In this document: piece by piece, positions 18,596-27,373 of the stretch
Position numbering within the stretch: the first letter of the stretch is position 1
How the letters are laid out: every line of letters starts with the position of its first letter
DNA from: Solidesulfovibrio fructosivorans JJ]
GTDB lineage: Bacteria > Desulfobacterota > Desulfovibrionia > Desulfovibrionales > Desulfovibrionaceae
NCBI RefSeq assembly: GCF_000179555.1
Contig: NZ_AECZ01000008.1
Coordinates: 94,657-158,656, forward strand
Length of the DNA: 64,000 nucleotides
Direction: 5' to 3'
Translations under genes and position numbers: made by a program
Notes under the pieces: model-generated
What the model was told of the DNA's origin: nothing
Database searches by the model: none
The model's input: only the letters and a program-made list of their open reading frames with translations

Positions 18596-19201
18596 TTATT
18601 TGTCGGAAAGTTCCTGCAGCGCCTGCATCACGGTTTGGCCGCTCGGCAGGGTGGCATTGGGATTCTTGGCGGCCAGGATCTTCAGGGCGGCGATCGCGCC
18701 GGCCTTGTCGTGCTTGTCGTGTTCCAGAACGACGCTCTTGTTGTAGTACGCGATCACGTGGGCCGGGTTGATGGCGATGGCCTTGTCGAAGCTGGCCAGG
18801 GCTTTGTCGAACTGGCCGCTATCCCGGTACATGACGCCCTGGTCGGTCAGCACGTCGGGCTGGCGCGGGTCGAGGGTCAGGGATTTTTCGTAGGCGGCGA
18901 TGGCCTTTTCGGGCTGGTGGGAGTCGAAATAGAGGTTGCCGAGTTGGGTCCAGGCGGCGGTATTGGCCGGTTCGAGCTGGGTCTGTTTTTCGATGGCCTT
19001 GATGCGGTCGACCATGGCCGTATCCACGGCGGGCTGGGCCGGGGCAGGAGCCTGGGCCACGCCGGGCGCGCCCGATTGCCGCCCCATCATGCCGTGAGCG
19101 GTGAATCCCAGGTAAAAACCAACCAAAAGGGCCAGGCAGCCGCCGAGGATGGCGGCGGTACGGCTGACAGTGGCCGTTGTTTGCTTTTTCTCTTCGCTCA
19201 T
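18596..19201 (-). CDS. Membrane-anchored TPR protein
   Basis: A 201-residue protein with a short cytoplasmic N-terminus, one transmembrane helix (AAILGGCLALLVGFYLGF, about residues 15-33), then an Ala/Pro linker and tetratricopeptide repeats from about residue 60 (AWTQLGNLYFDSHQPEKAIAAYEKSL and following units). TPR units bind protein partners; the partner is unknown. The ATG at 19201 has AAGGAG in place, and a longer in-frame start was rejected. It lies upstream of the beta-lactamase gene on the same strand. Confidence 0.88.
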   Translation of the reverse strand: MSEEKKQTTATVSRTAAILGGCLALLVGFYLGFTAHGMMGRQSGAPGVAQAPAPAQPAVDTAMVDRIKAIEKQTQLEPANTAAWTQLGNLYFDSHQPEKAIAAYEKSLTLDPRQPDVLTDQGVMYRDSGQFDKALASFDKAIAINPAHVIAYYNKSVVLEHDKHDKAGAIAALKILAAKNPNATLPSGQTVMQALQELSDK

Positions 19202-19277
19202 GAGGTTCTCCTTGCGGCGTTTCGCCACGTGGGCCGGTGTCTAGCAATGTCGCGGGAAAATGTCACCGCATCAAAAA

Positions 19278-19308
19278 AGCCCGAAGCGGCGGGAAGCCGC
19301 TTCGGGCT
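19278..19308 (-). terminator. Intrinsic terminator after the SHOCT gene
   Basis: A 13-bp perfect stem (AGCCCGAAGCGGC with its complement) and a 5-nt loop. It is followed on the minus strand by a U-run (AAAAAA at 19273-19278 on the plus strand). It lies downstream of the small SHOCT gene. Confidence 0.82.
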
Positions 19309-19391
19309 GCGCGGAGACGGAGGGATGATGTCTGCGCTTTATCGAAACAACGCGGCTGGCGGGACCGGCCGCGTTGATGACGCATGGGAGG

Positions 19392-19643
19392 TTAGGATTC
19401 GACGGCACGCTTGAGGCGTTCGAACTCTTCCTCGGAGATGCTGCCCTCGGCCAGTCGGACGCGCAGGATGCGCAGCGCGTCGTCGCGGTCGGCCCGGGCG
19501 TTTTGTCGGGGGTGCGAATCGGGAATCAGGGTCCGGATGACCCAGATGGCCGCGATCACGATCACCACCAGCACGATCAGCCCGAAAAAGGGGAAACCGC
19601 CTCCGAAAGAAGAAAACGGGAATGAATTGAAACAACCCCACAT
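19392..19643 (-). CDS. Small membrane protein with C-terminal SHOCT domain
   Basis: An 83-residue protein. Residues 1-17 are aromatic and glycine-rich, followed by a strong transmembrane segment (FGLIVLVVIVIAAIWVI), a short basic linker and a C-terminal SHOCT motif (ALRILRVRLAEGSISEEEFERLK). SHOCT modules are oligomerization or targeting motifs. It follows the ZraP-like gene by 72 bp on the same strand, so the two may share envelope-stress control. Confidence 0.85.
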   Translation of the reverse strand: MWGCFNSFPFSSFGGGFPFFGLIVLVVIVIAAIWVIRTLIPDSHPRQNARADRDDALRILRVRLAEGSISEEEFERLKRAVES

Positions 19644-19715
19644 AGTGTCGCCTGCATACTTTGTTGTCGCGTCAGGGGGCCGGTTGGATACCGACCCCCT
19701 TGTCATACGCTCGTT

Positions 19716-20189
19716 TTAGAAGCCGCCGCCGCAGGGGCCGTAGCCTGCGCCGCGATGGTGGAAGCCACCCATGCCGCGTCCGCCCCAACCCATGGGGCCG
19801 ATTTCCTTGTTGACCTGGATGCGGAAGGTCGTGCGGGCGGCCAAAAGCTTGCCCTGCATGTCGCCGATTTCCTTGGTCAGGGCGTCGATCTTGGCCTGGT
19901 CGGGGTTCTGGGCCACGGCCAGGGCGTTGAGTTCGGCCCGCTTGACGCCGAGGTCGGCGCGCAGCTGGGCGGTCTTGGCCGCGTAGTCGTCATGCAGCTT
20001 CTGGAAGGCGGCCTGCTTTTCCGGAGTCAGCTGGGTCATGAAGCCGCCGCCGTAACCCGGACAGTCCGCAGGGCCGTAACCGCCGCCTCTGACGCCGGCG
20101 GGGCCGCCGGGGCGGGCCATGGCCAGGGAAGCGGAAAGGGCCAGGGTGGCCAGCGCGGTCAGGATGATGCCGAATTTCTTGCCGTTCAT
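19716..20189 (-). CDS. zraP: ZraP/Spy-like periplasmic protein
   Basis: A 157-residue secreted protein: signal peptide to about residue 25, a Gly-rich stretch, then LTPEKQAAFQKLHDDYAAKTAQLRADL and a helical hairpin up to residue 125, as in ZraP, CpxP and Spy. The Gly/His-rich tail (GGFHHRGAGYGPCGGGF) may bind metal. Family members chaperone envelope proteins or bind zinc. No adjacent two-component pair of the ZraSR type is in the window. A GGAGG-like site precedes the ATG. Confidence 0.83.
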   Translation of the reverse strand: MNGKKFGIILTALATLALSASLAMARPGGPAGVRGGGYGPADCPGYGGGFMTQLTPEKQAAFQKLHDDYAAKTAQLRADLGVKRAELNALAVAQNPDQAKIDALTKEIGDMQGKLLAARTTFRIQVNKEIGPMGWGGRGMGGFHHRGAGYGPCGGGF

Positions 20190-20401
20190 GTCATAAACCT
20201 CCGTATAATGTTGCGTGCGAAAGGTTGTGCCGCTTGGCCGGCTTGCTGCCGGTTTGGTTCCGCGGTGTTTGCAAGCGATAGAGCAGGGACCGTGCCATGT
20301 TTATTAAGTTAGTAAAATAAGTATGTTATGATATTGGCATGCGAAAGAGGACTGCGGACCTGGATAAAACGCGCACAATCGGGACGGAACGGAAGCGGTA
20401 T

Positions 20402-20422
20402 CCTGTATTTTTTCCATACAGG
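20402..20422. promoter_or_regulatory. CCTGTAT-N7-ATACAGG palindrome in the 20190-20450 gap
   Basis: A perfect 7-bp inverted repeat. The 261-bp gap upstream of zraP is AT-richer than its surroundings, and I see no gene in it. The palindrome may be an operator. It lacks a U-run, so it is not a typical terminator. Confidence 0.4.
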
Positions 20423-20450
20423 GAAAGGTGGCCCGGCTGAAAAGAATAAA

Positions 20451-20738
20451 TCAAATAAAATCTTCATGATGGTTGTTTGTGCGGGGAGTTTCGGCAGGAA
20501 TTTCGAGGCACTTTGACAAGAAACTATCCACGTCATGGCCGGAACCGCCCATGCCCAAGGCGGCTTCGGCCCAAGGATCGGGGTCCTCGGGCAGGGGCTC
20601 GGCGGGTCGGGACAAAAACGGCCGCTCGAACATGGCCAGGCCGGCGCTTTCGCGGCCAAGCCGCCAGCCGACAAGCAAAAAAAGCAGGCACACAAAAGTC
20701 TGGACCAGCACGGCGATAAGGAAGTCGTGTTCCGTCAT
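20451..20738 (-). CDS. Small membrane protein at the end of the terminase module
   Basis: A 95-residue protein: one N-terminal transmembrane helix (FLIAVLVQTFVCLLFLLVGW) followed by a soluble Pro/Glu-rich tail. Its ATG overlaps the terminase large-subunit stop by 4 bp, so it is translationally coupled and part of the phage-derived unit. No family recognised. Confidence 0.7.
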   Translation of the reverse strand: MTEHDFLIAVLVQTFVCLLFLLVGWRLGRESAGLAMFERPFLSRPAEPLPEDPDPWAEAALGMGGSGHDVDSFLSKCLEIPAETPRTNNHHEDFI

Positions 20739-22192
20739 GGCATCTCCTGTCCGTCCTGGACGGCGGTCACGGCGTCTATGATCCGGGCCGCCGGCCGTGT
20801 TTCGGTTTCCCCGCCCCCCGGGGCCAGGGGCCGGGCCATGCACACATGGCAGGCTTCGTCGTAGATGTGGTCCTCGCCGGTGGTGTCGATGTCCTCCACA
20901 TTGCGCCGGTCCGTGACCAGAAGCGGGATGGTGCGGATGAAGTGCTCGCACACGTCGTAGACCTGGAGCATGGGCGGGCCGTGGTCGCGGGGGCGCAGCC
21001 GCTCGTGGAACTGGCGGATCTTGGCCGTGCGCGAGGGATCGCCCGGGGCCAGGAACACGCCCGCCGCGGCAAAGACTTCGGCCGTGCTCGGGCCCTGGCC
21101 GCCGCCGCGATAATCGGGTTTTTTGGCGAAACAGTCCGGCCCGGCCAGCCTCGTTATGGCCCGGCCGGCGATGCCGTGGCGGGTTTCGCGCTCGCGGATG
21201 CCGTCGGCGATGCGCGAATCGGTCAGGCGCAGGCCCTGATTGGGCGAGCCGTTGGTGCCGTACCACTCGGCGAAGCGCAAAAGCCTCCCTTCCCCGTCCA
21301 CCCACCACCAGCCCACGGAAAAGGGCGCGCCGTAGCCCCAGTCGAAAGTCATGAAAAGCGGGGCCGTCTCCGGCACGGGCCTGGGTTTGACCACATGCAG
21401 CCGCCTGGAAAAGGCGAAGGCCTGGCCCATGAACACGTCCCAGTCGCCGTCGCGGTAGGCCGTGCGGTACGGTTCGGGCAGGGCGTCGAGGCGTTTGGCA
21501 TAGCCCGGGTCCCGGGCGAGCAGGATGGCGTTGTCGGCAAGCCTTCCCGGAATGTGGCAGCGCAGCATGCCCCCTTCCGCATCCGGGGCGCGCCGTGGCG
21601 TCATGGGCGGGGCAAAGTCCACGAACCGGGCCTTGACGAAAGCATGCCCCACGCCGCCGGGGTTGGAGGCGCAGACGATGCCCGGAATCTTGTGGCGCAT
21701 TTCGGGAGGCGCTTCGAGGGTGCAGCGCAGCCGGCCCCGCAAATAATCGTACATGAATTCGGTAAAATGGGTCAGCTCGTCGATGAGCAGCAGATGGATC
21801 TCCGCACCCTGGTAGGCGAAGACGTCCGCTTCCCGGTGGCAGCTGCAAAAGGACAGGATCGAGCCGTTGATGAATTCGAAGCGGCTCTTGGAGGCGCGAA
21901 AGGCGCCGCTGGCCTTGGGGAACTGGGACAGGGCCGGCAGAACATGGTTGCGCTCCAATTCGGGCTGGGTGCGGCGAAAGAGAAAGGCCCGAAGCCCCGG
22001 CACCCGCAGGCAGGAAAGCAGGGCCTCGAAGCGCAGGGCATGGCTTTTGCCGGGGCCGGCCGCGCCCCCGAAAAGGATTTCGTTGGCTGGGCAGGCGTGC
22101 AGTGCGGCCTGGCGCGGCTGGGGCTTGTAATCGATGACGATGCGATCGCCATGGCGCGCGGGATTTGCCGGTATATCGTCAAAATGTCGCAA
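20735..22192 (-). CDS. Phage terminase large subunit
   Basis: The packaging motor ATPase/nuclease of tailed phages, 485 residues. The N-terminal ATPase has FGGAAGPGKS as Walker A and LLLIDELTHF as Walker B. The C-terminal RNase H-like nuclease begins near FMTFDWGYGAPFS, with a candidate catalytic Asp in TFDW. The proposed start is TTG at 22192, which is uncertain. The small subunit lies about 520 bp upstream on the same strand, but a plus-strand gene sits between them. No portal, capsid or tail gene is in the window, so this is a remnant or a domesticated module. Confidence 0.88.
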   Translation of the reverse strand: MRHFDDIPANPARHGDRIVIDYKPQPRQAALHACPANEILFGGAAGPGKSHALRFEALLSCLRVPGLRAFLFRRTQPELERNHVLPALSQFPKASGAFRASKSRFEFINGSILSFCSCHREADVFAYQGAEIHLLLIDELTHFTEFMYDYLRGRLRCTLEAPPEMRHKIPGIVCASNPGGVGHAFVKARFVDFAPPMTPRRAPDAEGGMLRCHIPGRLADNAILLARDPGYAKRLDALPEPYRTAYRDGDWDVFMGQAFAFSRRLHVVKPRPVPETAPLFMTFDWGYGAPFSVGWWWVDGEGRLLRFAEWYGTNGSPNQGLRLTDSRIADGIRERETRHGIAGRAITRLAGPDCFAKKPDYRGGGQGPSTAEVFAAAGVFLAPGDPSRTAKIRQFHERLRPRDHGPPMLQVYDVCEHFIRTIPLLVTDRRNVEDIDTTGEDHIYDEACHVCMARPLAPGGGETETRPAARIIDAVTAVQDGQEMP

Positions 22193-22312
22193 TGCAGCGC
22201 TCCACGAGTTTCAGGGAAAGGAAAAACACTTTGGAATAAAAGGGATTTTTTCTGGCACGGTTTGGGCAAGCGCCAGAGTGAACAACAGGTCTACGACCTG
22301 GAGGTATCGGTC

Positions 22313-22636
22313 ATGGCTAAGGTTTGGCCCAAACGTCCGCTGGTATTGGCCCTGGTGCTGGCGATTGCCGTCTGCGTCGGGGCGGCGGCATCGGCCGGCC
22401 GGCGGGGAGCGGGGCTTGGCGCCTATGCCAGGGTGCTCAAGGCGGCGGAGGCTTCCCGGCAGACCGCCCCCGACCCGGTGGCCGACTGCCTGATGGCCGC
22501 CCGGCTGCTCCAGGCCGCAGGCGGCGACGGGGCAACCGTGGACGCGACGGATTTCGAGGCGTTGCGGGCGTATTGCCGCGCGCAAGCGCGGGAGGCGGCA
22601 TCGCCCAAGGCGGATGCGGGCGGGAAGCACCTGTGA
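22313..22636 (+). CDS. Small exported hypothetical protein between the terminase genes
   Basis: A 107-residue protein with a basic start, a strong signal or anchor helix (LVLALVLAIAVCVGAAASAG) and a helical Ala-rich remainder with two cysteines. The ATG at 22313 follows GGAGG at 22301. It runs opposite to the terminase genes that flank it, so it is either cargo or a later insertion. No family recognised. Confidence 0.6.
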   Translation: MAKVWPKRPLVLALVLAIAVCVGAAASAGRRGAGLGAYARVLKAAEASRQTAPDPVADCLMAARLLQAAGGDGATVDATDFEALRAYCRAQAREAASPKADAGGKHL

Positions 22637-22710
22637 AAAAGGGGGGAGCCTCTCCCGCGCCTTCCCCTGCCCCGGCTCTTACCGGGGCGCGCACCGCGTC
22701 TTTTTACCGG

Positions 22711-23289
22711 CTATGATGCGCAAGAGTTCCCCCCGTCACCCCTGGCGGCTTCCGACGACGTTTCGGGCAGGGGATCGGGCGGCGGCACGCAGGTGACCAC
22801 GGTGACGGGGCGCGCGCCGGAGGCTTCTTCGGCGGCTTCGCGTCCGCCCAGATGCCGGGCCAGGGCGGCCAGGGCCTGGGTCTTGCCGTGGAGCTTGATG
22901 CGCAACCCCTTGCCCGCTTTGCCGGCATTTTCCACGATCTCGGCCACGCAGGCGGTCTGATCGGGCGTAAGCTCCCGCGAGGCCCGAAGCGTGACGCCGC
23001 CCGCGTCCCAGTCCACGAATTCCCTGATATCGGCAAAGGCGATGCGGGCCAGTTCCAACACCACCCGGTCCTGGGTGATGCCGAGGCGTTTGCTGCGCTC
23101 TCCCATGGCCTCCTCGATGGCGGCGCGGACGTGGGGCAGGTTTTTGACCCGGTTGCCGGCCGCGACGGCGTATTTCGCGTTGTAACCGGCCCGCAGCGCC
23201 GCCGCCGCCGGGCGCAGGTCGACCAGATATTCCTCGACGAAGCGGCGTTGCCGGTCCGTCAGGCGGGTTTCCCGCCCGGATTTGCTCAT
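22711..23289 (-). CDS. Phage terminase small subunit
   Basis: The DNA-recognition subunit of the packaging machine, 192 residues. LTDRQRRFVEEYLVDLRPAAAALRAGYNA is the typical XtmA-like opening, followed by VKNLPHVRAAIEEAM and ITQDRVVLELARIAFADIREFV. The tail is Pro/Ala-rich. The ATG at 23289 follows GAGGAG. It pairs with the large subunit at 20735-22192. Confidence 0.88.
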   Translation of the reverse strand: MSKSGRETRLTDRQRRFVEEYLVDLRPAAAALRAGYNAKYAVAAGNRVKNLPHVRAAIEEAMGERSKRLGITQDRVVLELARIAFADIREFVDWDAGGVTLRASRELTPDQTACVAEIVENAGKAGKGLRIKLHGKTQALAALARHLGGREAAEEASGARPVTVVTCVPPPDPLPETSSEAARGDGGNSCAS

Positions 23290-23373
23290 GACGGCTCTCC
23301 TCGTGTGGGCGTTTGATGGCAGTGTCTGTGGGGCCTGGTCCAAAAAAGGAGCAAACAAGCAGGCATGTCGGTT

Positions 23374-23453
23374 GGCGGGGAGGGGGTGTGGCGGACACGC
23401 GCGGCGCATATTTGAAGAATACGCCTTCGCGTCCGCCACACCTCCTCCCCGCC
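23374..23453. repeat. 80-nt long inverted repeat upstream of the terminase small subunit
   Basis: GGCGGGGAGG plus TGTGGCGGAC on the left pairs with GTCCGCCACA plus CCTCCTCCCCGCC on the right. The central part (CGCATATT...AATACGCC) pairs less well. It could form a large hairpin or cruciform. It lies 85 bp upstream of the terminase small-subunit start. Confidence 0.75.
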
Positions 23454-23588
23454 CCTGGCCGCCCGCCCCATATTTGGGCGGATTCCAGCGTTCGGTTCCC
23501 CCTGCTTCCCCGCAGCCTGTATGATTCCGCCTGGCAACAGGGTTGGTGGAAGGGAAAAGGATAATCTCCGTCAACCACACCAAAAAAG

Positions 23589-23654
23589 TGAAAGTTTTTG
23601 GGAGGGGAGAGCGCGAGAGGGGAACCCTTTTTTCAAAAAGGGTTCCCCTCTCGC
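23589..23654 (+). repeat. Family A repeat, copy 4 (right half only)
   Basis: Only GTTTTTGGGAGGGGAGAGC and the right hairpin are present, with GGGAACCC/GGGTTCCC arms instead of the GGGGACCC/GGGTCCCC arms of other copies. The changes compensate each other. It lies inside the prophage-derived module. Confidence 0.88.
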
Positions 23655-23686
23655 ATGCATTCCCGCCCTCCGTCCTCCCTCCTCCC

Positions 23687-23809
23687 CTAATGCAGGCGCT
23701 CGGACGGGCCGGTCCAGCGCCACAGGGCCAGGATGTCGGCCAGGGTGAGGTGGGGGTTGAGGGCGAGCAGGCCGTCGAGGCTGACGGCGCGGATGGGGGC
23801 GTGCGGCAT
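23687..23809 (-). CDS. 40-residue phage-module peptide
   Basis: The reverse strand reads MPHAPIRAVSLDGLLALN and ends WTGPSERLH. GGAGG sits 8 nt upstream of the ATG. It lies between the terminase small subunit and the 89-residue gene on the same strand. Similar very short proteins with LTLADILALW-type helices occur in phage late regions, but I cannot assign a function. Confidence 0.55.
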   Translation of the reverse strand: MPHAPIRAVSLDGLLALNPHLTLADILALWRWTGPSERLH

Positions 23810-23839
23810 GGGAAAGACCTCCATGGCGGGTTGGGGACG

Positions 23840-24109
23840 TCAGGCCGCGAGATCGCGTTCTTCCAGGATGGTCAGGCGGGTGGCGTGGTTGTCGAGCCGT
23901 TCGACGGCCCGGTCCATTTCGGCCCGGGTGGGATGGCCCAGGGCCATTTCCAGGCGGCAGTCGGCCTGGCTTTTTTCCAGCTCGCGAAGCCTTTCGTCGA
24001 GGCTGTCGAGGCTGCGGGCCACATCGGCGATCCAGCGGCGGGTGAAAAAAAGAGCCAGCCCGGTCAGAAACGAGATCCAGGCCGGCAGGAACACGTTTTC
24101 AAGAGCCAT
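23840..24109 (-). CDS. Small phage membrane protein with coiled coil
   Basis: An 89-residue protein: one N-terminal transmembrane helix (AWISFLTGLALFFT) followed by a heptad-rich region (LDSLDERLRELEKSQADCRLEM and ERLDNHATRLTILEERD). The layout resembles holin-accessory or spanin-like phage proteins. It overlaps the preceding holin-like gene by 11 bp. Confidence 0.65.
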   Translation of the reverse strand: MALENVFLPAWISFLTGLALFFTRRWIADVARSLDSLDERLRELEKSQADCRLEMALGHPTRAEMDRAVERLDNHATRLTILEERDLAA

Positions 24110-24362
24110 GGCCGTCGGTTGCCTCCTTGGCGTTGCCGGTCGCCGCGTCGGTTGCCGGCACGGACCGGGTGAAAAGCGGCAGCGCGCGCTCGGCCAGGTC
24201 GATGCCGGCCTGGGAACCGATGGCGGCCAGGGCGATATCGGTTATGGACTGGATTTCGTCCGGCGTGAGGCCAAGGCCCCATTTGCGGTTGGCGGCCACG
24301 GCCGCGATGGCGAAGACGGCGGCCAGGAGCTTTCGCGAGGCCAGGCGCTGCATGGAGCTCAT
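24099..24362 (-). CDS. Holin-like phage protein
   Basis: An 87-residue protein with RKLLAAVFAIAAVAANRKWGLGLTPDEIQSI, a helix and turn pattern seen in small phage holin-like proteins, and a polar C-terminus. It overlaps its upstream and downstream neighbours by a few bases, forming a compact late-gene-like unit. Assignment rests on pattern and context only. Confidence 0.6.
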   Translation of the reverse strand: MSSMQRLASRKLLAAVFAIAAVAANRKWGLGLTPDEIQSITDIALAAIGSQAGIDLAERALPLFTRSVPATDAATGNAKEATDGHGS

Positions 24363-24607
24363 GACAACCGCCTCGGCGGCATGGGCCGGGACTGGGGTTC
24401 GCCGCAAAACGGGCAGGCCGGCGGGCCGTCGAAAGCCGCGCGGTAGGCGGATGCGACAAACACCGTGCCGCAGTCCGGGCAGGCGCGGTAGACCTTGTCG
24501 CTGACGAAGCACAGCGTACCGTCCTCGGTCACGCTGGCATAGTGCGAAAGGGTCGCGCCGCCGATCGAGGCGGGAAATACCGGCAAGGTCGTATTCGTCG
24601 TGTGCAT
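24359..24607 (-). CDS. Small zinc-ribbon protein of the phage module
   Basis: An 82-residue protein with CPDCGTVF and CPFCGEPQ about 20 residues apart, forming a likely zinc ribbon. GGAGGTGCGCC precedes the ATG. It is the first gene of the minus-strand module; the 170-bp gap to the divergent lipoprotein must hold its promoter. Its stop overlaps the next ATG. Confidence 0.65.
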   Translation of the reverse strand: MHTTNTTLPVFPASIGGATLSHYASVTEDGTLCFVSDKVYRACPDCGTVFVASAYRAAFDGPPACPFCGEPQSRPMPPRRLS

Positions 24608-24777
24608 GGCGCACCTCCCATGGCTCCAAAGGGATCATGGAAGGCGGACAGCGACCAGACAGTCTATGTCAGAAACAAAATAAGCGTTATTTTTTGGCCA
24701 AGATTCAGGTGGAACAATCCTTTACAAGTACGATGGCGTCGGGCACAGGAAATGAAACCGTCTCCGAGGAGCCTGCC

Positions 24778-25164
24778 ATGCACCCCCGGCCGTACTTCCC
24801 GCGCCGCCTTTCCCTGGTCTTGTCCCTGGCCATCCTTTTGACGGGCGCGGCCCTTTTGGCCGGCTGCGGCGCGGGCGTGAGGCCAGCGGGCGACGGCAGG
24901 GGCGCGCCGCCTATGTCGGTCAAGGAATTCTACGAGTTCTGCTCGACCCTGCCCACGCCGGGGGCCTGCCTGTCCGATCCCATTTGCGTGCGTTATCGCA
25001 CGGAGTTGACCTCGCCCCCGCCGGACCTCACCGGTTGCCTGTCGTTGTGCCGACAAACCCAAAACGCGCTCTACGTGGACAACCTGACCAACGGCTGCGG
25101 CCCCGTCCTCGATCGCGCCGCCGACCTGTGCGACCAGTTCTGCCGCCGCCGGGCCTCACGCTGA
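24778..25164 (+). CDS. Cysteine-rich lipoprotein
   Basis: A 128-residue lipoprotein: signal peptide with the lipobox LLAGC, then a mature part with eight more cysteines (EFCSTLP, GACLSDPIC, GCLSLC, GCGP, LCDQFC) that probably form disulfides in the periplasm. GAGGAG precedes the ATG. It is divergent from the phage-like unit and upstream of the hybrid kinase. Unknown family. Confidence 0.75.
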   Translation: MHPRPYFPRRLSLVLSLAILLTGAALLAGCGAGVRPAGDGRGAPPMSVKEFYEFCSTLPTPGACLSDPICVRYRTELTSPPPDLTGCLSLCRQTQNALYVDNLTNGCGPVLDRAADLCDQFCRRRASR

Positions 25165-25210
25165 CGATTTCATTATTTCCCCCTCACTGGCCTTGCGCAG
25201 TCGTGACGGG

Positions 25211-25241
25211 GCGTTGCGCGCCGCGCGGCGGCGCGCAACGC
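25211..25241 (+). terminator. GC-rich hairpin after the lipoprotein gene
   Basis: A perfect 14-bp stem (GCGTTGCGCGCCGC and its complement) with a GCG loop. A T-run (TTTTTT) follows about 10 nt downstream, so termination is plausible though the U-tract is offset. Confidence 0.6.
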
Positions 25242-25346
25242 TGGGCAGTCCTTTTTTGTCCAAGATGTGGTTGCGGGGAGGCATATGCCCGCGTATAGTG
25301 GCAGGAATCGAAAAATTTCCATGCCGGTTCTCCCGCGAGGAATGCC

Positions 25347-27353
25347 ATGGTCGGGCCGCGACAGGGCGATACGGATGCCGTTGGTGGCAAGACGGCACAA
25401 CCCGCTGCGCTTCGGGCGTTTTCCACGGCGCTTTGCGCCTTCCAGGATTTCGTCCATGGCCAGACGGTTCTTTCCTATCGCACCGACGCGGCGGATCGCC
25501 TGACCTGGGTTTCGCCGGGCGCCCTGCGCCAGCTCGGCTATGAGAGCGCGGAAGCCCTGGTGGGGCGTAAGGCCGGGGAGGCGCTTTATCACGATCCCGG
25601 GCAACGCCAGGCGTTGCTCACCGCCCTGAGTTCGGGCGTCGTGCCCATGTGCCAGGAGGAGTTCTTGCGCCGGGCCGACGGCTCCTCATTGACCGTGCGC
25701 ACCCGGGCGGCGCCGCGAGCGCAGGGCGGGATGGAGGCGCATTGCCTGGTGCTCACCGGCGAGATCGAGGCCCGCATCAGCCTGGCCAAGGCGCTTCGGG
25801 AGATGGAAATCGTCTTCGACAATGCGCTGGTGGGCATGATTTTGTCCCGAAATCATCGTATCGAGAAGGTAAACGCCCGCGGGGCCGAAGTGTTCGGCCA
25901 CCCGCCCAGCGATCTTGTCGGTACGGACGCGTCATTCCTGTTCGCCACGCCTGAAACGTATGCGGATTTTTACCGCGCCTCGACCAAGGATCTGCGGGAA
26001 TCTGGCATGCACAGCGGCGAGTACCGGATGCGCCGGGCCGACGGCGCCACGATCGTCGTGCGCTCCCACGGCAAGAGCCTGTCCCCCGAAGCGCCGGAGG
26101 AAGGCGTTGTCTGGGCCTTTGACGATGTGTCCGCACAAAGGCGGCTGGAAGCGGAGCTGCGCGCGTCCAAGCAGGCGGCCGAAGCGGCGAGCGTGGCCAA
26201 GACCCAGTTTCTGGCCAACATAAGCCACGAGCTGCGCACGCCGTTAAACGGCATCATGGGGCTGACCCAGCTCATGCTCGACGGCGTGGCGGACGACGAA
26301 ACCCAGGAATATCTGGGCATCATCCGACAATCCGCCTCCATTCTCATGCACATCGTCGGCGATTTGCTCGACCTGTCCAACGTCGAGGCCGGCCGGTTGA
26401 TGCTCGTCATGCGCGAATTCGACCCGCAGGCGGAATTGCTTCCCCTGCTGCGCAATTTCTCTACCCAAAGCATGCTGCGGCCCTTCTCCTTTGGCTATCA
26501 TTTCGATCCGTTGTTGCCTGCCCGGCTCATCGGCGACCCCAACCGCATCAAGCAAATCTGCATCAATTTGATCGACAACGCCTTCAAATACACCAAAAAA
26601 GGCACCGTGAGCGTGCGCATCGGGCTTTGGGAGAATCCGGGCAACGAACCGCCGCCCGACGTCGCGCCGGAACGCATCCGGCTGCATATCGCCGTCTCCG
26701 ATACGGGCGTGGGCATCGAGCCATCGCGCCAGAGCGCCATTTTCGAGCCCTTCGGCATCGGCGAGGACTATCTGACCAAGAAGTACAGCGGCGCGGGGCT
26801 GGGCCTGACCGTGGCCCGCCGGCTGGCCGGCATGATGGGCGGCGACATCACCGTGGAATCCGAGCCCGGCCAGGGCAGCACTTTTTACCTGACCCTGGAG
26901 TGCGGCCTGCCCGAAGCCGGCCGGAAGCGGGACGCGGGGAAAAAATCCGTTGTGCCCAAAATCCCGGCCGGAGCCGGGCTGCGCATCCTTTTGGCCGAGG
27001 ATGAGCCGGTCAACCGGATTTTTACCGTGCGCGCCCTGACAAAGCTCGGCCATCAGGTGGAAACCGCGGTCGACGGCCGGGAGGCCCTGGCCCTGCTCGG
27101 CCGCGCGCCCTTCGATCTGGTGCTCATGGACATCCAGATGCCACGGCTAAACGGCCTCGACGCCACGCGCATGATCCGTTCCGGCCAGGTGCCGGGGCTG
27201 TCCGCGTCCATCCCGGTGGTTGCCCTGACCGCCTACGCCATGGATTCGGACCGGGAACGCGGCCTGGAGGCCGGCATGGACGAATACGTCACCAAGCCCT
27301 TCGAACCCCAGGAGCTGGTGGCGGCCATGGAGCGGGCCTTGCGGAAGGAATAA
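25347..27353 (+). CDS. PAS-PAS hybrid sensor histidine kinase / response regulator
   Basis: A 668-residue soluble hybrid kinase with no transmembrane segment. PAS 1 begins about residue 40 ([22 protein letters not shown]) and PAS 2 about residue 155. The dimerization box [18 protein letters not shown] has phospho-acceptor His294. The ATPase has an N box ([11 protein letters not shown]) and a G box (DTGVGIE). The receiver has [14 protein letters not shown] and acceptor Asp595 in VLMDIQMP. No DNA-binding output is present, so it likely passes the phosphate to another protein. A family A repeat follows. Confidence 0.93.
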   Translation: MVGPRQGDTDAVGGKTAQPAALRAFSTALCAFQDFVHGQTVLSYRTDAADRLTWVSPGALRQLGYESAEALVGRKAGEALYHDPGQRQALLTALSSGVVPMCQEEFLRRADGSSLTVRTRAAPRAQGGMEAHCLVLTGEIEARISLAKALREMEIVFDNALVGMILSRNHRIEKVNARGAEVFGHPPSDLVGTDASFLFATPETYADFYRASTKDLRESGMHSGEYRMRRADGATIVVRSHGKSLSPEAPEEGVVWAFDDVSAQRRLEAELRASKQAAEAASVAKTQFLANISHELRTPLNGIMGLTQLMLDGVADDETQEYLGIIRQSASILMHIVGDLLDLSNVEAGRLMLVMREFDPQAELLPLLRNFSTQSMLRPFSFGYHFDPLLPARLIGDPNRIKQICINLIDNAFKYTKKGTVSVRIGLWENPGNEPPPDVAPERIRLHIAVSDTGVGIEPSRQSAIFEPFGIGEDYLTKKYSGAGLGLTVARRLAGMMGGDITVESEPGQGSTFYLTLECGLPEAGRKRDAGKKSVVPKIPAGAGLRILLAEDEPVNRIFTVRALTKLGHQVETAVDGREALALLGRAPFDLVLMDIQMPRLNGLDATRMIRSGQVPGLSASIPVVALTAYAMDSDRERGLEAGMDEYVTKPFEPQELVAAMERALRKE

Positions 27354-27373
27354 GGGAAATGAGGAAGCGATAT

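Noticed and set aside
20402..20422. LexA (SOS) box
   Set aside because: The spacing between the CTGT and ACAG halves is 11 nt rather than 8, and no SOS gene is adjacent.
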